Shown here one piece after another: positions 10,401 through 21,690 of a stretch of 26,983 nucleotides of DNA (positions are counted from its first letter, which is position 1; each line of letters starts with the position of its first letter). Origin of the DNA: Lichtheimia corymbifera B2541 (Eukaryota; Mucoromycota; Mucoromycetes; Mucorales; Lichtheimiaceae); the NCBI GenBank assembly GCA_000697475.1, contig JNEU01000705.1, positions 1 through 26,983 of the forward strand, written 5' to 3'. The translations under genes and the position numbers were made by a program. The notes beneath the pieces were generated by a model that was not told the DNA's origin, ran no database searches, and was given only the letters and a program-made list of their open reading frames with translations.

Positions 10401-10749
10401 GACACCCAAGTTCCACTCTCGTCCCTGTCGTCAGTAACGGTTGGCATGGCAGCGGCTTCCAGCGTGCTACTAAGCTGCTTAAACCACTTTGGATCGCTAT
10501 ATAAAGATACTTGTCAGAAAACATAGCAAGAAGCCAAAAGAAAACAATATACATGGCAAGGAGCACTTTGGAAAACACGACGCCATCGGCTAACTCGACA
10601 ACCGTATCGATAGGATTCAGCTTTGTGTCGAAAGTATTGATCTGCAAAACGATGCGTTAAGGACAGCGTTACTTGGTGAAGCGATGATGTTAGTTTACCC
10701 ATTCGACAAAGGCATCTTCCATAGCTGCCTCCGTACGAGAAAACGTCAT
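7486..10749 (-). CDS. hok1: Hook-family protein (dynein/early-endosome adaptor)
   Basis: Fifteen exons on the minus strand: 10749-10699, 10641-10553, 10496-10145, 10088-9994, 9941-9827, 9767-9634, 9575-9494, 9428-9270, 9187-8908, 8845-8740, 8683-8545, 8484-8096, 8035-7927, 7866-7735 and 7671-7486. They sum to 2418 bases, 805 aa, near the usual Hook length. Residues 1-164 form the Hook N-terminal (calponin-homology-like) domain: FVEWINTF, LADGVVFSKVLLA, DPKWF and the acidic PPIDLNAIAKEAKHYDLLLMCQL-type core. Residues about 200-735 are almost all heptad-rich coiled coil (for example EFDRLISERKHFE, NDLLSEKKEMEARL). The C-terminus (SAWYDLARRNHRE, then SSWLGQQRK) matches the Hook cargo/FHIP-binding end. 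In fungi Hook links dynein, with FTS and FHIP, to moving early endosomes; that role is inferred from the family. A second possible start (Met10) lies in the same exon. The gene is divergent from ZNG1. Confidence 0.92.
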
Positions 10750-11430
10750 GGTTTAGGCTCTGAAATATGGCAAGGAAAAGCTAGCTACCGCTTCTGAATA
10801 ATGTCTTGATGCCTGTATCACCTCAACAGGAATCATAACACCCCCATTGTGGGGGGAGCTGTGGTTGGCAGGGAACATTATTTAGCTTGTGCACTATGTT
10901 TATCAATGAAGATGCCATCGATTTTTCTTCCTAAATCGAACACTCACACATACATCCTCGAACAATGTTTTATTTGACTCGAATAAAGTGATTTGTGATA
11001 TCAGATGGAGGTAATTGTTTGAGATGGGTATTGCCATGTTGCCATTTTTCGTCTCAGACCCTGATTTTTATGCATATAACCGTTCAATCACACAAAGGCT
11101 CTTCAAATATATTACTACTGGTGAAGGAGACCCACCAATCCATCAGCTTAACCACTTGCTGTGCTTGTCAAATTCCACGAAATAAGACATTGTTCCTTGG
11201 ATATCTCTGTGAGTGTTCGTTTCAGAAAGAAAAGCCGATGGTACCTTCATCAATAAACAATAAACATAGTGCACATGCCAACGTCCCCTGCCAGCCACAG
11301 CCACATTGAAGAATATAAATCTGGTGTCTTTGGCTAAAATCCCGGCTTGGCTTATGTTACATGCTATGCGGAGTACGCGCTTAAAGCTTGCCTCATACAT
11401 CCACTCAGCTTTGCCTTCCCTTTCCCAACA
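10750..11430. promoter_or_regulatory. Shared divergent promoter region of the Hook and ZNG1 genes
   Basis: This 681-base interval separates two start codons pointing away from each other, so both promoters must lie here. A TATA-like TATAAAT at about 11314-11320 lies some 110 bases before the ZNG1 ATG. A small hairpin (CCCCC, loop ATTGT, GGGGG) at about 10840-10856 lies about 100 bases before the Hook ATG and includes C4T/AG4-like sequence, which resembles a stress-response element only loosely. I found no clear zinc-response palindrome. Confidence 0.45.
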
Positions 11431-13101
11431 ATGACAGATCAAGACGAGATCCCAGAGCTAATCCCTGCTGACGAGTAAACTTAATCCTTCCTTTCGTATA
11501 CCTCGCAACTATTCACACTTGGATATTGCAAGTATAGAATATCTCAAATATCAGCTCCCTCGTTCACAACCGCACCTGCGACTGAAGAGTCCCCACGCAA
11601 GATTCCAGTTACAATCGTAACAGGTAAACTGTGTAAAGCCGTCGCCTGAATATCACTTATTTAACGTAATGCAATGGATTATCAGGATTCCTTGGTAGCG
11701 GCAAAACGACTCTACTCAACTATATTCTCACAGAAAAGCATCAAAAAAAGATTGCTGTTATCCTGAACGAGTTTGGCGAGAGTCGGTATCATCAATATCC
11801 CCGCAGATTAAGATACATTGCTGACAATGGTTCAAGGCAGTGACATTGAAAAATCGTTGTCCATCAACCAAGAAGGCACATTATACGAGGAATGGCTAGA
11901 ACTTCGCAATGGATGTCTTTGCTGCTCTGTCAAGTAAGTTAATACATATTAGTGATTATGTATATAGCTCTGTGCTGATGACTACATTCTTCAGAGATAT
12001 TGGTGTAAAGGCTATTGAAAACTTGATGGAAAAGAGGGGTAAATTTGACTATATCTTACTAGAAACTAGGTACGAGAGTCAAAATTCCCAAGGTCATATC
12101 GCCAATATTAACTAATGATTGTATATTAGTGGTCTGGCTGATCCTGGTCCAATCGCATCTATGTTTTGGCTCGACGACGGACTCGGAAGTGAATTATACC
12201 TAGACGGCATTGTGGCACTTGTTGATGCCAAACATATCCGAGAGGTGAATACATATGCAACAAAAGTGCCGTTTCAGCAGCATGGATATACTAACGTTCA
12301 AAGGGAACATTGTTTAGTATCTTGGTGAAGAAAAGGATAACACGCTAGTCAATGAAGCAGCCAAGTAAAGCATTGAGATACGGCTCGAGATGAATGAGAA
12401 TTGACAAACACGTCATAGACAAGTGGCGATTGCAGACCGCATCATCATTAACAAGAAGGACTTAGTCAATGAAAACGAGATGGAGCTGATTCGACAAGAT
12501 ATTCAAGGCATCAACTCAGCAGCTGATCTATTGGAGACCGAGCGGTCAAGGATTCCCATTGATTTTGTGCTTGATATTCAAGCATATGATGTACACGATG
12601 CAGAGTCATTAGCAAAACAAACGGAAAAGATAGAACACCTCAGCTCAGGACACGCACATCACCTTAGTCATGTGAGTCTTATCACCAATTCGCATCTTTA
12701 TCGTGGCGGAATAAGCTATTGCTAACGTTCGTCAACTACAGGGAGTACAAACCATTTGCATTCACTTTGATGACCAGTTGGGTACGATTGATGAATTGGA
12801 GACATGGATCCAAACCCTTTTATGGGAGAAGCAGTGGCCTGGGTTGGAGAATAACGTCGATGAAGTCACTGTGTTGCGTCTCAAGGGCATTATCCAGCCA
12901 CCCAAGAATACAGCAGAAAAGGGTAAACGATTGGTCATTCAAGGGGTCCAGGACCTTTACGATATCCAAGAAGGCTTTATCCAAGAAGACAGTGCAACCG
13001 CGCATGTTAAGAGCAAAATCGTCTTCATTGGTAAAAATCTTGATCAGGACAAGCTGTTTGCATCCTTCAAAAAGTCTGTGCCTGTAGAATCTGTCTATTG
13101 A
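11431..13101 (+). CDS. ZNG1: ZNG1/CBWD-type zinc chaperone GTPase (COG0523, CobW family)
   Basis: Nine exons: 11431-11474, 11538-11623, 11686-11785, 11841-11933, 11995-12069, 12130-12244, 12318-12364, 12419-12671 and 12742-13101, giving 390 aa, typical for the family. The P-loop is GFLGSGKT (residues 44-51), the hallmark metal-binding CLCC is at 102-105, the SGLADPGPI stretch follows, and the guanine-specificity NKKD is at 198-201. A His-rich SGHAHHLSH near 260-270 precedes the CobW C-terminal domain (VLRLKGII, then VQDLYDI). The N-terminus IPELIPADE corresponds to the CPELVPI-type motif reported to bind the zinc finger of methionine aminopeptidase 1, so the likely role is GTP-driven zinc delivery to that enzyme in the cytosol. 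The third intron can be cut two ways with equal length (GESRDIEK with 11785/11841, or GESSDIEK with 11781/11837). Orthologue of yeast YNR029C by family. Confidence 0.93.
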
Positions 13102-14064
13102 TACGTATCTCCATAAACATTCTACTTTGACATTTCCTATTACGAGTGTCTCGAATTTAAGTGGGCTCAAGAGAGGTTAATGGCGTAGGTGGATGAATAG
13201 ATCCAACCGCAGAAGCATGCTATATGCTGCTACAGATGGAATAAGCATGAGACAATCGGCGTTATTAGCAGCAATAACAATCACATTAATGATGATGATT
13301 TGCCTGCAACAAAAATATCGAAGTCATTTCATACATTCATAATCGATAATCCTGGTCATCATGCGAAAACATGTCTTGAAGATTGAGCATGGAGTGTATG
13401 CGTTTTTCCATTTATATACTGTGGGATCGATAATGGCCTTTGGGTTGTAGCGTACATAGTGTCTCACACACCTTTTGCGATCGCTGAAGATATGTATGGT
13501 TGTGGAATAAGCAGCAGCTGATGACATGGAAAGTGAATAGCATTGTCTTTGAGAACGATGTGATTATCACCCATATCGACCAACAATAGGTGCAAACGAG
13601 CATCGGGCACTAATTCATGTAGAAATCTGGGATAAAGAATTTAGACGGGCGTTGGCAGATCTAGATCAATGGTATGCATAGCTTTACGCCGAAACCACGT
13701 CAATATCGCGATTTGAAGAAACAACAGTAATTTCATTCCCAGGTGCTTCCAAAACGACACGAATATTTATTCAGAGTTTCCTGTTAGTCGGGCTTCAGGC
13801 ATGGTTCCAACGCAAATAAGTCCATACTCAATAGTATCAATGCAAAACCTCTAACACAAAGTAAGACTACGTAATATTCCCCCAACGCAAAAGGAAATCT
13901 GTGGCACGCAAAGATGTAAAAAACCAAGCGCAATGTTTAGGAAAACCCATTCCTCATGAGCCATCATGTGGCGCCAAGTGGAACAAAGCAAACGCTAACC
14001 TCCGGTGTTGACTCCTGTTACCTTTGCTTTCTTCTCGATATTAATCTCTGCAAGATTTTCCAAG
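13102..14064. other. Intergenic stretch between ZNG1 and the cysteine-rich peptide gene
   Basis: There is no convincing gene on either strand. Short minus-strand frames at 13324-13603 have no recognisable features and overlap each other. The last 100-200 bases should include the promoter of the small secreted protein, but no clear TATA box stands out. Confidence 0.4.
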
Positions 14065-14304
14065 ATGCGATCAATCACTCTTCTGATTATCTCCACTGCC
14101 ATCATTCTGCTCTCTATGAAGACCACTACGGGGGAAATGTTGAACATTTTTATGAAAGAGTCTATTACTACTACTACTACCATGGTCGAGCACCCCTGCG
14201 ATTACGACTGTTGTTGGGGCCATATGCATAATATTTCATGCCGTACCTATTGCCGCGCAAAATGCCATGGCTGGTGTCGTGGCCCTTGTGCAAGCAAAGT
14301 ATGA
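14065..14304 (+). CDS. Small secreted cysteine-rich protein (unknown function)
   Basis: A single exon of 79 codons. Met1 is followed by an apparent signal peptide (RSITLLIISTAIILL hydrophobic core, cleavage likely near residues 20-24), a Thr-rich linker encoded by an ACT run (residues 35-39), and a mature part with eight cysteines at 45, 49, 50, 59, 63, 67, 71 and 75. The spacing is C-x3-CC-x8-C-x3-C-x3-C-x3-C-x3-C, a ladder with the same three-residue gap, and the tail is rich in His, Arg and Lys. I chose the ATG at 14065 because the one at 14005 would put a second hydrophobic stretch before the signal. Fungal proteins of this size and make-up are often secreted effectors or antimicrobial-type peptides, but I recognise no family. 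The Arf-GEF gene converges on it from the right, 388 bases away. Confidence 0.6.
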   Translation: MRSITLLIISTAIILLSMKTTTGEMLNIFMKESITTTTTMVEHPCDYDCCWGHMHNISCRTYCRAKCHGWCRGPCASKV

Positions 14305-14692
14305 GTCATCGTTGCCAGACGAATAAACCCACCGATGTACAGGCTGCTCTATAGCTTTTCTACTATTTAATTATATCTTGTGATCATAGGTGATCACCCT
14401 GCTGAAGGCATTTGATCGATAGCAAGTAGCATAGAAGGTAGCATTTGTCGATATAGATCAGTCATTGACTCATACATTTTAACCAAGGATGCGAGTAAGT
14501 TTCATGGGATATCAAGGATCGCATCTATTTTTAGCACATGAGAGAGGAATCAAAATGTATCCTTGTCATGAGACTGCATCAGTACGGCGAAATAGCGTGG
14601 TAAGACTCCACGAGTGATAATTTTACGTATATTTGACATCATAGGGATAAGATTGCGATATTAAATGTGGCAGATGGAAAGTGTGATCAACT
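14305..14692. other. Convergent intergenic region
   Basis: The 3' ends of the cysteine-rich peptide gene (plus) and the Arf-GEF gene (minus) face each other here. It should contain both polyadenylation regions. No gene or repeat is apparent. Confidence 0.5.
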
Positions 14693-17600
14693 CTACATTG
14701 CGCTGGCCACCTTCTGCTTGATTTCCAAAATGGTTTCAACGAATTCGGATTTGCTATAGTTTCAACGGTGAGAAAATGCTGGCTTAATAAAAGAAACTGA
14801 ACTTACTTGAGATTCTCAGAATTGGCATTTGACAAACTATAAATGCCAGCCATCATCTGCTCACCCACAGCTTGCGTTACAGCAGGCGGGAAATCGCGAA
14901 GCACCTTCAAACACTGTAAAATGCTACCTTGCATTTCGTCCTACGTCACTCATTAGTTCAGTAGGTGTTATCCGATGAACCGATGATTGATGAATGCAAT
15001 AAGCTTACCTTTGCTGAAAAGGAGATACAGAGCCTTAGAAGTGCGACAACTGTTCGTTCAACCACCAGCACACTCTGCTTATCCGCGTGCTTGAGCACAC
15101 TAAATATGTAATCTACAGCGTATGGCCTACACGGGAAATACGCGTTAATGATGACTACGATCCTCTGTCATACCCATTTATGAAACTTACCAAAGTAGCT
15201 GAATCCTGTCACCGTTTCGAATAGCAATGCTGACTATGAACTCTAAAAAGAGCACAGTAACTGGGTTATATGGGGTAGTTCCCTCTGGCGATTCGACTTC
15301 TTCCGTGTTGTACCCCACGTCCTGCATAGCAGCCATAAGGGACACAAGGGTATCATTATCCAATGAGCTACAGATACCATATATGAGGAAATGGTCAATT
15401 CACCATGGTAACGAATTTCATGTACCTCATATCTCCGAAAAGCTCCTCCAGTTTACATGCTGTAACGCAGTCAACTGCACACATTGTACTTTCGACTTCT
15501 TCTTCGCTTGGATCGGCCCTGTATCCCTCATCGTTCGCATATGGTGAAAGCAAGTAAGATGATAAGGTCGACAATAGCGATCCGTCCCGCCTATTTTGCT
15601 GTTTGGCAGGTGCAGGTGTCTTTGGTTTTAACGGGATACTCGTAGTGCCTGATAAAAAGTCTTCTACTTGAAGCATGGAACCGGGCAGTAATGAATTGAC
15701 AAATAAATTGCGAATAATCTCGAGTATCTGTGACAATTTAATTAGCTTGTTACCAGCAATTTCCCACCGTTTCTCCGAACTTGCCTTCTTCCAGCCTTTT
15801 CGCATTGAATTACCATGCCGTGTTACAACTGCAAATGCGACCACGGCGGCTAATTGCCCTTTGTAGTTACGACCGAATCGTATAGCTAAGTCGCTGACTA
15901 CATACTTTTGACCTGCAACATCGACAATGGGATCAGGGACCGAGTTTCGGCTGTTCATCTTTTCGATCAAGCCAGTCATGCTAGCAAGATTAATGACGAT
16001 CGCATCAAACACGTCGTGTAATTGGAAATGAGCAGAAAGCATAGCACATTGATGAAATCCTGAGATAGCCTTTTGAAGCGTACTGTCATCTTGGGCAGTA
16101 TCGAATGCTACATGGTATATGCCATTAGGTGATATGTCGACGAGACATCTCTCTAAATTGTCACACGAACCATAAGCAATCGCAGCCAATGCAGGTTTCC
16201 ATGCTAATCGGAATAAATCCTTGTCATAAGCGGTTGTATCACAAACAACAAACGATCCGCAGGAATCTGCGCGATGAAGAAGTTGCTTCCAGGCGTAGTT
16301 GAAACCCAGTCGCCCTTCGTGCTCTTCCGGCATAACAATTTCATCATGTCGAATGGTCTCATATATAGCTCTCTACGAAGCAATATACCACCCTGATCAA
16401 TATAATAGATCCCAACAAAAAGATAGTTTTCGATTTGCCTACCAGATAATCCTTTGAAAAATCATTACCGCCATTGACACCTCGTAGGTTTCGCATATAA
16501 TCCTCTAGGGTCATACGTTTCTGTTTCCATGTTCATGTTTTAACGTTCAAAGCCATTACATAGCGTAAATTCCACTTACCCTGACTTGAGGATTATGCTG
16601 ATCTGTATTGAGCAAGATAATAGAATATGCGAGAACCTGTGCAGCTTCAGAATTTGCTATCTCCACCGGGTTGGTCTCAAAAAACACCTCAGCAAATGTA
16701 TCGGCTACTCGCATGATTTGCTGTGATTCACCAGGTAGGCGGAAGGTCTCCAGCACTAGTCGAAGTGACTCATCCATCCGTTTCTATATTGGAAAATTAG
16801 TGACCATGATGATAATGTATTGGTTATTCACAGCTTAGCGGTGATAGCGTACCCCTGAAAATTCGAATTGTCGCATAAACACTTGCAGCAGTGATAGATT
16901 CTCCGGTCTTCCAAGATATTCGCCAAGACTCTTCTTGTTGAGCTGTTGGGTTGTGCCCAAGAAACGAGCAAGGCTGACATTCACATCACCACTTTCGTCG
17001 GGGACAACAATGCCATTTTCTGTAGGTTTTGTAAGTTTTTGGTAGAACGTCACTACAGTCTCTTACACCAATACTTGCCCAAAAGAAACTGAATTCCCTT
17101 TTTGGGGCTTTCATTGAACAGAGATGCACCCTTCAAGATTAATCGCTTTCTCGCCTTTCTTGTCAAAAGCTCCTCTGGGTCTATAAAAGACTAAGAACAT
17201 GTCAGCATGTACACACATGTACGTTCACAAAAGGGTATACAACACACCTTTGGTATCGAACCAGTATTGACCTATAAATTCTTAATTAGCAACCAAGAAC
17301 TATCCACTCGGTATGATTGTGTACGTTACATCTGTATTTGTCCGCTCAACCATCTGATCGATAAACATCAGCAGTGTATCGAGGCATAGAAAATGAGAAT
17401 CAAAAGCTGGATACCCATTTGGATCAGGGAATGAATTCTATGACGTAAAAGACCGTTAACAATGGAACACGCTTAAACATCTCCATCGAACGATTTGGTA
17501 AAGTACCTTGCTTAGAAATTGGATAGCTTCTTCAAACAAGTCCCCGCATGAAAGGTCACAATCATAGTTATACCAAAGATCCACCATAAACGTTGGGATT

Positions 17601-19839
17601 CGAGAGCACTGGAGCAGACATTCAAGAAGTAATTCGCGGACTTCTGGAGATGTGTTGCGGTCAATACTCTGATTCTTGTTGGATTTCCCATAGATATTAG
17701 GTGATCCGCTGCGTACATCGACATGGCCGGTCCCCGTTTTTACATCATTGTCATCTTTTCCAGAAGAGTGAACCAATGATATATTGCCTTCGTCATCCAT
17801 GTCGATCACCATTGCTCTGCTACCCACTCCGGTGGCTGGAGATAATCGCTCAATCAAAAAGAAAAGGAAGAGTTCTTGTTGCAGCTTGAGATACGGCCGC
17901 ATGGTATCCATGACAGTGTATATAACTCGAAGTGTCAGGCTCAATAATTGCGTGGATTCTGTCTTGGCCAACTTATCGACAGTAATCACAAGTCAGTCAT
18001 ACGGTTTTTATGTGTTCGTTCCTTCCATACCTGAAACAAATATTTGCAAAAATCATCTGCCACTAGGTTCCGGAGTATCTCGAATCGACTAATACTCTTC
18101 CCTCCCACCTCGAATGCAACGTTGAGAATGCTTAATGCCATCAGACGCATTGAATCCGTGTGTTTATGTTCATGCGGATTAAGTAGAGATATCAAAACCC
18201 GTAGTAGCTCTCGAATAGCAGGGAGACCGTATGGACGCAAAGGTGCAGGTTCTATCTTTAAGAGTAAGCAAGATGGATATTCCACTTGTGTATATATGCT
18301 ATACCGATAATTTCATTATTTTCTTTCTCTTCTTCCTCGTCGTGCTCCTGTTTCTGCTTCAATGCTGCTCCTTCCGCAGTATCAGTGTTCCGGTCAGGAA
18401 GGTCATTTTCCACACCAATTGATTCTTTGTTAACCGTGGTTGATGATGGTTGCTGTTCTGTAGAAGGTGTCGGTGATGAAGACTGCCTTGGTGTGCTCAT
18501 ATGCGGGGCACCTTTATTGATATCTTTGCTGGCAGCGTCGATGTTTTCTGAACGATAGGTTGGCGAATCAATGTATACCCATTCGTCTTCCAGTGTTTTT
18601 AATCTAATATTGTGTCACAGCCAGTTAGTCAAGCACCCATCACATCGTGTCGATTAACATGACATACTGACCTTTCAAAAATAGCAATCACCATATTGAT
18701 CATAACATGCTCTGCTGACCTGCGAAGCATTTCTATCATATATCATTTGTGTAAGCAATCCTCATCATCCTTTGTAGTTTACACCACGCCCTTATCAAAT
18801 GGGAAGTATATCTCCATGTCATTACCACTCAAACGCATTTGGCAGCACATGCTGAGCCCTGTTTCCATCATTTCACATACGGCTTCATCGCTAAGCACCT
18901 GGCCACTTTCGCTTGTCAATGCCATTTCCAGAACCTGCAGCATACGCAAAAGGACAAGCTCGTCAGAGGCAGCATCGGAGGCTTCAAATTTGCAGTGGGT
19001 GGCAGCTGATGAGAGTGCGTTCATAGCAAAGGCGATACTTGGATTGCGAAGACCTGCCCGAAACAATAACACATCATTACATGGGTTTGTTTGTTCTACT
19101 ATCATCCAATATACTTACCAACAATGCCATAGTGTAAGAATTTTTCAATGCTCCCAAGAGCTGTACCTGCAATAGGGCCAGTTGTGTTGCCTGATCGAAT
19201 GACTTCCAGAAATGGATTCAACAGTAGCAAAGCATCGAGATCCTCAACTTCTACAAATTATATATCTTATCAATATTATCGCACTAATAATCCGTCATCT
19301 ACATCAACATTACCTTGAACAGTATTTAAATATTCTCTCAAACTGGCAAATCCGCCCATTAATGGATTCTCCTTTGATGAATTACAAGGGTAAATCAATT
19401 TGTCTGATATCTTGGTAATTAATCGTTCACTTACCTGGTTACGGGAATGCAGTTCACTGTTGCTACCATGTCCTTTACGCAAGCCCATGCTCATGCCGAG
19501 TCCTCCCATATTAAGACCATTCACGTTCATCCCAGACCACCGAGCGTTTTTCCGCATAGCACTTGTCACAGCTATCAACGGGTCCGTGCGCAATGAGTAT
19601 ACACATAGAGATAGTGTACAGTCCCTCTTTCAACCTCTTTCCTTCATACCTATTATTTCGGCATGTACAAGTTGATACCAAGTAAGCTCAGATTTGATAC
19701 GGTGAGCAGCAATGACGTCGGTATCTGCAGACGAGTTACGTCCAGGAGCTGTACGTTGATGAAGCGTGGATACTAGAGGGACGGCTGCTGGTCGCTGCTC
19801 GTGCTTGCTCCCCGGTGTCGTCGTGGTAGTGCTGGACAT
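14693..19839 (-). CDS. GEA1: GBF1/Gea-type Sec7 Arf guanine-nucleotide exchange factor
   Basis: About 20 minus-strand exons: 19839-19650, 19571-19435, 19371-19314, 19250-19119, 19053-18826, 18732-18672, 18603-18305, 18251-18031, 17971-17507, 17437-about 17308, 17271-17248, 17180-17079, 17019-16853, 16783-16580, 16520-16443, 16372-15426, 15367-15191, 15126-15009, 14940-14807 and 14753-14693. The product is about 1200 aa, shorter than yeast Gea1/2 (about 1400-1460). Order: the DCB domain (VTSAMRKNARW, GSIEKFLHYGIVG), an acidic low-complexity linker near residues 190-255, the HUS domain (WYNYDCDL near 465), the Sec7 domain (FLGTTQQLNKKSLGEYLG; FRLPGE with the catalytic Glu near 648; LAYSIILLNTDQHNPQV) and HDS regions. 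It loads Arf1 with GTP at the early Golgi. The splice between 17330 and 17248 is not settled, and the intron 17020-17078 uses a GC donor. Confidence 0.92.
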
Positions 19840-19957
19840 ATGAAAAAGCGAACCCAGGTTTATGGAATAAAAGTTTCAGCAGTGGTTCTGGAATACAAGT
19901 GCTGAATAAAACAGTTGCAGAATCGCCCGATCGAATAGGATGACGGTATATGTTAGC

Positions 19958-20017
19958 CTGATGAACCAATCTTCTTTTCAGTGTTGAACGTACATAAAGA
20001 TATTCACAAATACTTAC
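19958..20017 (-). other. Possible intron in the 5' leader of the Arf-GEF gene
   Basis: On the minus strand a GTAAGTATTTG donor at 20017 and a TTCATCAG acceptor ending at 19958 enclose 60 bases, the usual intron length here, about 120 bases before the start codon. This suggests that the transcript starts beyond 20018. No expression data are available to test it. Confidence 0.35.
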
Positions 20018-21690
20018 AGTGACAGAAGATATACAAGTTGATCAAGCTTTGAATTCTGTTAGAAGTTGACCTTGGGTAGTGTTATCGTTGAAAGTCTCAA
20101 GGAACAAAAGGATATGGTGGAGAATCTACCGTTGCATAGCCCCTTCAACTATTGGGCCTATTACAACCTCCCAGCCAATCAAAGTCGAGTTCTCTGTACC
20201 CAACTTAGCAGCCTAGCGATTACGCTGTATTTGTCTAATAATTTACTGCCCGTTATGAGCATAAACTCTGATTATTTATATCAATTGAATGAATAGAGTA
20301 TAATATACGCTTCAGTCAATATATCTAGCTTGAGCAACGTACTAAATTCCATACCCCTAAAACATAGCGAATATGAAAATGATACTTGGTAGAATGACAC
20401 GGCCAAGGGAAAAACTCCCATCATGCCCTAGTGGGAAAATCTGTGTGATGTAACGATGCTTTCTACAACCAAGCAGATGCCAATTTCTTCGAATGTAGCG
20501 ACTGGTTTCAGCTGCTCGTGAATCAATAATGTGAAGGAGCATAAACGTCATGAGATTCCATTCAGTGAAATGATCTATTTCTCGCTGTTCGTGGTGACAG
20601 GCTCGTGCACTAGGCCGGCACAGATATGTACACAAGTATGTTCATCCGCAAGGATGCCATTACCATGAAGAAAGAATATGTCTTTTGCGCAAGCATCAAT
20701 GCCTGGTTCTTTAATCTCAAAGAGAGACAGGATATGCGAGCAGAATCTTCCTCCATATATGCTGTGTGTAATACGCCATGTTCGATTTAAATGCTAGTAT
20801 TCGAAAGAAATAGACCAATTAGAGCTGTGCAGCATTACCACTATCTTTTCTTATGGATGCTTTATCTATTGTCGGTATTTCGAACAAATGTACAAAAGCA
20901 GTATACAAAGAAAAGGGTATGGGAATAGCAACTAAAGAAAGTCAGTAAAGGAAAGACTAGCAAGAGGATGGGAAAGAGTGTAGGCAAAGGATTGGATTTG
21001 GAAAAGTCATGTGATGTTAGTATTCATAATATATCCAGTCCTTCATCATCGACTTACCGTGTATTGCATGATCATGACTTTGTCCCAAAGAGGGTGCCAT
21101 GACAAGATGGGGGGAAACAAGGCAAATTTGGGTTGGTAGGCTTGTTAATACGGCCTGGCAAGACGATCTTTTACAACTGGATGCTGTTGTCGTACCACAC
21201 GAGAAGATACCATGATTGTCGAGCAAAAACTTGATTTTCGTAACGCTACAATGTCCACATGCAAGCAAAGAAGATGGTGTTGGGGCTACCTACGACATGA
21301 AAACGTTTGAAATGAATATAAGGAAGAATTTGAATGAATAAGCAAGAATACGAACCACAGATATCTTTGAGTAAAAAGTGACCAAGGGAAATTAGATTGG
21401 GTGGTATTCAACCTTTACATCGTTTCTAATGAATAAGGCCCCGGTAAAGGAGAGAAAAGTTCTTGCCTGAATCTCCAGTATTAAAGGGTGAGTGAAAAAT
21501 AAACGAAAAAAATGGTACGTTTTTGGGGGCATTGCGTGAATCTGCTGATCATCAAACGAATATATAGTTCGAGAGAGCATGTTAAAACGGGCATCCGAGC
21601 CACGTAACCGACGTGCTCAGCAACTATGTGTGTATGTTGGTACGGGAATTCTTACTTCGTTGAGCACAAGGAAGTGGAGTTATTGTTAAA
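20018..21690. other. Gene-poor interval upstream of the Arf-GEF
   Basis: No recognisable protein or RNA gene. The first 150-200 bases include a CCAAT motif (around 20173) that could serve the Arf-GEF promoter. The frames at 20066-20296 (plus), 20357-20635 (minus), 20638-20790 (plus, 50 codons, LKERQDMRAES near its middle) and 21017-21268 (minus, followed by a splice-donor-like CACG/GTAAGT at about 21050) have no features I can assign. Confidence 0.4.

Noticed and set aside
15675..15866. Plus-strand open frame within the Arf-GEF
   Set aside because: Antisense shadow of the large conserved exon 16372-15426.
20638..20790. 50-codon plus-strand frame in the gene-poor interval
   Set aside because: The composition is protein-like in the middle, but there is no family, signal or neighbouring exon to support it.
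21017..21290. Minus-strand exon-like segment with a good splice donor near 21050
   Set aside because: No partner exon with a matching phase or recognisable protein could be found on either side.
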